DNA of 11,435 bases. Origin: Thermoleophilaceae bacterium (GTDB lineage Bacteria > Actinomycetota > Thermoleophilia > Solirubrobacterales > Thermoleophilaceae). The DNA lies in assembly GCA_013696425.1 (NCBI GenBank), contig JACCYP010000108.1:1-11435 (forward strand), in the 5' to 3' direction. Below are positions 7,700 to 11,435 of the stretch, in pieces. Positions within the stretch are counted from its first letter, which is position 1. Each line of letters begins with the position of its first letter. The position numbers were made by a program, and so were the translations under genes. Under the pieces are notes generated by a model, which saw only the letters and a program-made list of their open reading frames with translations, was not told the origin of the DNA and did no database searches.

Positions 7700-8256
7700 G
7701 CCCCCAGCCCCCGCCCGGCTCGGCTGACAAGTCCATCGGCGAGATCGTCCAGGAGGTCTCGGAGAAGGCACAGCTGCTCGTGCGGGAGGAGATCGAGCTC
7801 GCGAAGGCGGAGGTCGTCTCCAAGGCGACCAAGCTCGGCAAGGGCGCCGGCGTCGCGGCCGTGGCGGGCGTCTTCTTCCTGTTCGCGCTCTTCTTCCTGC
7901 TCGAGGGCCTCGCCTGGCTGTTCGCCGACATCGTCGACAGCGCGTGGCTTGGCTTCTTCATCCTCGTCGGGCTGCTCGTGATCCTCGGCGCGATCGCCGG
8001 CTTCGTCGCCTACCGCTTCTTCCTGGGCGGCAATCCCCCGACGCCGGACATGGCGATCGAGGAGGCCAAGCTCACGCAGGCCACGATCGAGGAGGCGATC
8101 CACGCGCCCGCCCCCGGCGACGTGGCCGCCCACCGCGAGGAGGCCGCCGAGGCTGACACGTCCGACGTGAAGAAGGACTCCGGCCCCAAGACCGAAGTGA
8201 AGGTCGCTGACAAGGCTGACAAGGCCGACGAGGAGCAGAAGCCCGACGATGCCTGA
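7696..8256 (+). CDS. Holin-X (PF07332) family membrane protein
   Basis: 186 residues from ATG 7696 (ATGA overlap) to TGA 8254-8256. Order of parts: a polar N-terminus; an amphipathic helix at about 11-45 (SIGEIVQEVSEKAQLLVREE, then EIELAKAEVVSK), which is the hallmark of this family; two hydrophobic helices at about 52-76 and 83-108; and a long charged tail rich in Ala, Glu, Lys and Asp. The family is named putative actinobacterial Holin-X, but it is widespread on chromosomes beside DUF3618 genes and is not evidence of a prophage. A role in the cell envelope is usually assumed and not proven. The tail contains a 9-base repeat giving ADKADKADE. The last eight bases overlap the DUF3618 gene. 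Confidence 0.85.
   Translation: MSPQPPPGSADKSIGEIVQEVSEKAQLLVREEIELAKAEVVSKATKLGKGAGVAAVAGVFFLFALFFLLEGLAWLFADIVDSAWLGFFILVGLLVILGAIAGFVAYRFFLGGNPPTPDMAIEEAKLTQATIEEAIHAPAPGDVAAHREEAAEADTSDVKKDSGPKTEVKVADKADKADEEQKPDDA
8206..8232 (+). repeat. 9-bp tandem repeat in the Holin-X tail
   Basis: Three units (8206-8214, 8215-8223, 8224-8232). The first two are identical (GCTGACAAG) and the third has two substitutions. They encode ADK-ADK-ADE in the hydrophilic C-terminal tail. Confidence 0.85.
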
Positions 8257-8476
8257 CGGCGAGCGCACGCCCGAGCAGATCCGCGCGTCGGTCGAGGTCA
8301 CGCGCCAGGAGCTCTCCTACTCGCTCGGCGATCTGCGCTCCAAGGTGCGCGAGCTCACGGACTACCGGCGCCAGATACGTGAGCACAAAGGCCCCGCGCT
8401 CGCGGGCGCCGCGGTGACCGGTTTTCTCGTCGGCGGCGGCGTTGCAGCCGTCTTCGGGCTCTTCAAACGCGGATAG
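8249..8476 (+). CDS. DUF3618 family protein
   Basis: 75 residues from ATG 8249, which overlaps the Holin-X stop by eight bases, to TAG 8474-8476. The N-terminal half (TPEQIRASVEVTRQELSYSL, then GDLRSKVREL) is the typical DUF3618 pattern of a helix with Ile-x-x-x-Val-x-x-T-R-x-x-L. The C-terminal half is one Gly/Ala-rich hydrophobic helix, about residues 49-71 (ALAGAAVTGFLVGGGVAAVF), ending in basic FKRG. So it is a small tail-anchored type membrane protein with a cytoplasmic coiled helix. Function is unknown; the family regularly sits next to PF07332 genes in actinobacteria, as here, which suggests the two act together. Confidence 0.85.
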   Translation: MPDGERTPEQIRASVEVTRQELSYSLGDLRSKVRELTDYRRQIREHKGPALAGAAVTGFLVGGGVAAVFGLFKRG

Positions 8477-8478
8477 GG
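8475..8478 (+). promoter_or_regulatory. ribosome binding site for the AI-2E gene
   Basis: AGGG ends 8 bases before ATG 8487 and overlaps the DUF3618 stop. It supports 8487 over the in-frame ATG at 8442, which lies inside DUF3618. Confidence 0.55.
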
Positions 8479-8486
8479 TTCCCGCC

Positions 8487-9548
8487 ATGAGCTCCCGCAG
8501 TGCCACGCGGGTGATCCTCATCGGGGTAGGGATCGCCGCGTCGATCTATCTGCTCTTCCGCATTCGCGAGGTCATCGGCCTCGTCTTCATCTCGGTGTTC
8601 CTGGCCATCGCGCTCGGGCCGGCGGTCGACTGGCTCGACCGCTTCATGCTGCGCGGGTTCGGCATAGCGATCGTCTACGTGGGCCTGCTCGTGGCGATCT
8701 TCGGGATCGGGCTCGTGCTGGTGCCCCCGGTCGTCGATGGCATCGAGCAGCTGGCGAAGGACGCGCCCAGCTATCTCGACGACATCCGCGACTCCGACAC
8801 CCTGCGCCAGTACGACGACAAGTACTCGATCACGGAAAAGCTCGAGGACCAGGCGGAGAAGCTTCCCGCGGAGCTCGGCTCGGCCGCCGGCGAGCTGCAG
8901 AGCGTGACCGTCGGTGTGTTCGCGGGGCTCGTGAAGCTGATCACCGTGCTTGTGATGACCGCCTTCCTCCTCGCGGACGGGAAGCGGATGTGGGAGTGGA
9001 TCGAGGCCCAGCTCACGGGTGAGCGCGCGAAGCGCTTCCAGGCGGTGGGGCGCGATATCTACCGCGCGGTCGGCGGCTATGTGATCGGCAACTTCGCGAT
9101 CTCGTTCATCGCGGGCATGCTCACCTACATAGCGCTCACCGCCCTGGGGGTGCCCTTCGCGGTGCCCTTAGCCGTGCTGGTGGCGTTCCTCGACCTGATC
9201 CCGCTCGTCGGCGCCACCATCGGCGGGATCATCGTCGGGCTGGTGATCCTGGCCACCGAGGGACTCGCGGACGCCCTCATCTACACGGTCATCCTGATCG
9301 TCTATCAGCAGCTCGAGAGCCACATCCTCCAGCCGTTCATCTACGGCAAGACGGTCCAGCTGCATCCGCTGCTCGTGATCATCGCGATCCTCATCGGGGC
9401 GACCCTGCTGGGCATTCTCGGGGCGCTCGTCGCCATCCCCGTGGCCGCCGCCGTGCAGATCGTGGTGAAGGACTGGTGGAAGTACCGGCCGAAGCCGGAG
9501 GTCCTCTCAGCGCAGGTGATCGGGGGGGATTCCGCCAACGCCCAGTAG
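8487..9548 (+). CDS. AI-2E family transporter-like membrane protein
   Basis: 353 residues from ATG 8487 to TAG 9546-9548, normal for the family. Two hydrophobic helices open the protein, and a third (about residues 58-80) is followed by a soluble helical segment rich in Asp, Glu and Lys. Further membrane helices carry the family signatures FLDLIPLVGATIGG, QQLESHILQPFIYGK and LGILGALVAIPVAA. Named after TqsA/YdiK-type proteins thought to export autoinducer-2; other members act as Na+/H+ antiporters, and most have no tested role, so no quorum-sensing claim is made. It lies 10 bases after DUF3618 and is the last gene of the envelope operon. Its last 42 bases overlap the 3' end of the convergent DegV gene. 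One TTA leucine codon occurs at 9168-9170, rare in this GC-rich context. Confidence 0.9.
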   Translation: MSSRSATRVILIGVGIAASIYLLFRIREVIGLVFISVFLAIALGPAVDWLDRFMLRGFGIAIVYVGLLVAIFGIGLVLVPPVVDGIEQLAKDAPSYLDDIRDSDTLRQYDDKYSITEKLEDQAEKLPAELGSAAGELQSVTVGVFAGLVKLITVLVMTAFLLADGKRMWEWIEAQLTGERAKRFQAVGRDIYRAVGGYVIGNFAISFIAGMLTYIALTALGVPFAVPLAVLVAFLDLIPLVGATIGGIIVGLVILATEGLADALIYTVILIVYQQLESHILQPFIYGKTVQLHPLLVIIAILIGATLLGILGALVAIPVAAAVQIVVKDWWKYRPKPEVLSAQVIGGDSANAQ

Positions 9549-10376
9549 CCCGGGCCCGGTGTGGACGCCGAGCACCGGCCCCACCTCGGAAACCCAGACC
9601 GGGTCGGTGCCGAATATCTCGCGGCACTGCTCGGCGAGCAGCTCGGCCTGATCGGCGGCCTGGATGTGCTGGACGACCCAGGCGTCGGCACCCGACGAAT
9701 GGCGCTGCCGGGCGTAGTCGAGCAGGCGCTCGAAGGCGCGCTTGCTCGTGCGCACGCGCTCGACCGGCGTGATCTCGGCCTCGAGCGTGAGGATCGGCTT
9801 GATCTTGAGCGTGGAGCCCACCCAGGCGCTCGCGGCGCCGATCCGGCCCGAGCGCTTCAGGTACTCGAGCGTGTCCACCGCGAACCAGATCTTCAGATTG
9901 GCGCGGGCGGCCTTCACACGCTCGATCACCTCCTCGGCGCTCGCACCGCCCTGCGCGGCGCGGGCGGCAACGAGCGCCATCAGCCCGAGCCCGCCGGCGG
10001 AGGTCTGGGAGTCCCACACGTGCACGCGCTCGCCGCCCTTGCCTTCACGCTCGAGGGCGTCGGCGGCCTGCTGGGCCGCTCCGACCGTGCCCGAGATGCC
10101 GCCCGAGATGTGCAGGCTCACCACCTCGGCGCCGTCCGCGAGACGGGGTTCGTAGCACTCCACGAAGTCGCCGACCGAGGGCTGGGAGGTGGTGGGCAGT
10201 TCATCGACCGAGCGCAGCTCGTCGAACATCGCGTCGAGGTCGGTGATGTCGGCCTCGGGAGTGGTGCGGTCGCCTGAGAAGTTCACATAGAGCGAGACGG
10301 GCTCGATCCCGTTCGCCTTCGCGAGGTCCGGCGGCAGGTAGCTGGTCGTGTCGGTGACGACCGCGACGGGGGGCAT
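9507..10376 (-). CDS. DegV family lipid-binding protein
   Basis: 289 residues from ATG at 10376 to TGA at 9507-9509; an in-frame ATG at 10388 would add four residues. The start VAVVTDTTSYLP is the family N-terminus. Other family motifs are TTSQPS (residues 62-67), ISGGISGT (90-97), LEYLKRSGRIGAASAWVGS and LKIKPILTL. DegV/FakB proteins bind one fatty acid in a deep pocket between two domains; in Firmicutes they present it to the kinase FakA for phosphorylation. No FakA-like gene is in this window, so the partner here is unknown. It is cytoplasmic. The inner ATG is preferred because TATGGT (10389-10384) lies 7 bases upstream of it, as expected for a leaderless transcript. The gene ends inside the AI-2E gene. 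Confidence 0.9.
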   Translation of the reverse strand: MPPVAVVTDTTSYLPPDLAKANGIEPVSLYVNFSGDRTTPEADITDLDAMFDELRSVDELPTTSQPSVGDFVECYEPRLADGAEVVSLHISGGISGTVGAAQQAADALEREGKGGERVHVWDSQTSAGGLGLMALVAARAAQGGASAEEVIERVKAARANLKIWFAVDTLEYLKRSGRIGAASAWVGSTLKIKPILTLEAEITPVERVRTSKRAFERLLDYARQRHSSGADAWVVQHIQAADQAELLAEQCREIFGTDPVWVSEVGPVLGVHTGPGLLGVGGIPPDHLR

Positions 10377-10383
10377 CGCGGTG

Positions 10384-10389
10384 ACCATA
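10384..10389 (-). promoter_or_regulatory. candidate -10 box for a leaderless DegV transcript
   Basis: On the minus strand TATGGT fits TANNNT and is followed by exactly 7 bases and then ATG 10376. Transcription would then start at the start codon. No Shine-Dalgarno is visible, and no clear -35. Confidence 0.4.
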
Positions 10390-10414
10390 TAGACGCGGAC
10401 CCGCACGCATAGAC
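10389..10414. repeat. direct repeat ATAGAC, 20-bp period
   Basis: ATAGAC at 10389-10394 and again at 10409-10414, starts 20 bases apart (about two helical turns), in the divergent gap between the DegV and epimerase genes. The right copy overlaps the candidate -10 of the epimerase gene. Confidence 0.5.
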
Positions 10415-10415
10415 T
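10410..10415 (+). promoter_or_regulatory. candidate -10 box for a leaderless epimerase transcript
   Basis: TAGACT fits TANNNT and lies six bases before GTG 10422, so transcription would start at or next to the start codon. There is no Shine-Dalgarno. Leaderless messages are common in actinobacteria. Confidence 0.4.
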
Positions 10416-10421
10416 CGGCTC

Positions 10422-11435
10422 GTGACAACCCTGCTCACCGGCGGGACCGGCTTTCTCGGCTCGCACGTCGCCCGCCTGCTCGTGGAGCGCGGTGACGACG
10501 TGCGGATCACCGTCCGCGAGCGCTCGAAGCTCGAGAACCTGAAGCCGATCGAGGGCTCGTACGAGCCGGTCACCTGCGACGTGCTCGACCGCCGCCAGGT
10601 GCGAAGGGCGATGAAGGGCGTCGACCGCGTCTTCCACCTCGCCGGCTTCACGTCGCTGCGCCGCGAGCAGGCCGCGCGCCTCTTCGAGGTGAACGTGGGC
10701 GGCACGCAGACAGTGCTCTCCGAGGCCCGCCGCGCGGGCGTCGAGCGTGTGGTGCACACCTCGAGCGTGGCCGCGATCGGCCCCGCGGGGCACGGCAGGA
10801 CCGCCGATGAGGCGCAGCTGTTCACCGCGGGACGGCTCGGCATTCCCTACGTGAACGCGAAACACGAGGCAGAGGTCGCGGCGATGCGGATCGCCGCGCA
10901 GGGGCTACCCGTCGTGTGCGTGAACCCGGCGTTCACGTTCGGCGCCGGGGACGTGTACGGGAACTCGACCGGCATCGTTCGCCGCTTCCTGCTCGGGCAG
11001 ATCCCGGCCTACGTGGACGGCGGCCTGAACGTGGTCGACGTGGAGGACGTCGCGCGTGGGCATGTGCTGGCGGACGAGAAGGGCGCGGTGGGGGAGCGCT
11101 ACATCCTCGGCAACCGCAACTTCACCCTCACCCGGCTCTTCGCGGACCTCGCCCGCCTCTCGGGGGTCGAGCCCCCGGCGCTCATGGTCCCCGCCGACAC
11201 CGCCGTGTTCATGGCGCGCGCCATGGAGGCGGCGCCGGGCAAGCCGCCGTTCAGCGTGGACGAGGTGAAGGCCGGCTCCCAGTGGTGGACCTACCGCTCT
11301 ACGAAGGCGAAGCGCGACCTCGGCTGGACCACCTCGCCGCACGAGGACACGCTCGAGGCCACCGTCGCCTGGTATCTCGACCGCGAGGGCGACCGCTTCC
11401 GGCGCTCGCGCCGCTCACAGCCGTTCGCCTACAAG
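10422..11435 (+). CDS. NAD(P)-dependent epimerase/reductase, HpnA/DFR-like extended SDR (3' partial)
   Basis: 338 residues from GTG 10422, open to the window end, so the stop is missing. An extended short-chain dehydrogenase: TGGTGFLG at 6-13 is the cofactor-binding Gly motif, HTSSVAAIG (112-120) carries the catalytic Ser, and Tyr143-x-x-x-Lys147 (YVNAK) is the catalytic pair. NPAFTFGAGD and PAYVDGGLNVVDVEDVARGH resemble the HpnA (hopanoid-associated sugar epimerase) and dihydroflavonol-4-reductase-like branch, which reduce or epimerise sugars or ketones. Hopanoid function would need neighbours that lie outside the window. The length is already that of a full family member and the end is basic and Arg-rich, so only a few residues are probably missing. 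Divergent from the DegV gene. Confidence 0.88.
   Translation, partial: MTTLLTGGTGFLGSHVARLLVERGDDVRITVRERSKLENLKPIEGSYEPVTCDVLDRRQVRRAMKGVDRVFHLAGFTSLRREQAARLFEVNVGGTQTVLSEARRAGVERVVHTSSVAAIGPAGHGRTADEAQLFTAGRLGIPYVNAKHEAEVAAMRIAAQGLPVVCVNPAFTFGAGDVYGNSTGIVRRFLLGQIPAYVDGGLNVVDVEDVARGHVLADEKGAVGERYILGNRNFTLTRLFADLARLSGVEPPALMVPADTAVFMARAMEAAPGKPPFSVDEVKAGSQWWTYRSTKAKRDLGWTTSPHEDTLEATVAWYLDREGDRFRRSRRSQPFAYK

Noticed and set aside
7696..8256. Holin-like protein as evidence of a prophage
   Set aside because: The PF07332 family is common on actinobacterial chromosomes next to DUF3618. No endolysin, capsid, integrase or attachment site is present.
9168..9170. TTA codon in the AI-2E gene as a sign of bldA-type control
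   Set aside because: TTA control by a rare tRNA is a Streptomyces trait; a single codon here is no evidence for it.
8487..9548. Quorum-sensing role from the AI-2E family name
   Set aside because: Most family members are not autoinducer exporters, and no LuxS or signalling gene is nearby.
9550..9559. Ten-base palindrome CCGGGCCCGG just after the AI-2E stop
   Set aside because: It has no loop, lies inside the DegV coding region, and is expected by chance at this base composition.

Overview
The window looks like chromosomal DNA from a high-GC actinobacterium. Codons mostly end in G or C, GTG starts are common, and stops and starts interlock (ATGA, GTGA, TGATG). The gene families fit, including a Holin-X/DUF3618/AI-2E cluster and a secreted protein with a Lys/Arg/Ala-rich tail. 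I lean towards Thermoleophilia (Solirubrobacterales), but that is inference from gene style, not a search. No rRNA, tRNA, CRISPR array, insertion sequence or prophage module is visible. No stretch of 300 bases lacks a gene.

Region 1 (1-2946, +) is a tight four-gene operon. It holds a 5'-truncated beta-keto acid cleavage enzyme (BKACE/DUF849), a 67-residue two-helix membrane protein of unknown role, a family III CoA-transferase fold protein with the alpha-methylacyl-CoA racemase catalytic set, and an unusual MerR-type regulator. Each junction is a 4-base overlap. Together they suggest catabolism of a beta-keto or branched acid through CoA thioesters under MerR control; the substrate is unknown.

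Region 2 (2943-5810, -) carries a DUF2804-like protein followed by a secreted CocE/NonD (S15) serine hydrolase with a proline-rich linker and strongly basic tail. Its stop codon shares the palindrome CTAG with the stop of the convergent MerR gene.

Region 3 (5811-7361) starts with a short divergent promoter region holding the inverted repeat TTGACT-N4-AGTCAA. It is followed by a Nit1/Nit2-like amidase and a TetR-family regulator that overlap by one base. The repeat is the natural candidate operator for this TetR protein and could control both divergent units.

Region 4 (7428-9548, +) is a compact envelope-protein operon: a 47-aa DUF4235-like protein, a 42-aa one-helix protein, a Holin-X (PF07332) protein, a DUF3618 protein and an AI-2E family transporter-like protein. 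The first four overlap or abut, and the last follows after 10 bases.

Region 5 (9507-11435) has a DegV family protein on the minus strand, whose 3' end overlaps the AI-2E gene by 42 bases. Divergent from it is an HpnA/dihydroflavonol-4-reductase-like NAD(P)-dependent epimerase that runs off the window end. The 45-base gap between them has TANNNT hexamers placed exactly for leaderless transcripts on both strands.

I do not see a clear-cut novel defence or mobile system. The most distinctive items are the palindrome, the basic tail of the secreted hydrolase, the apparent tandem MerR-like modules in one regulator, and the small membrane proteins embedded in two operons.
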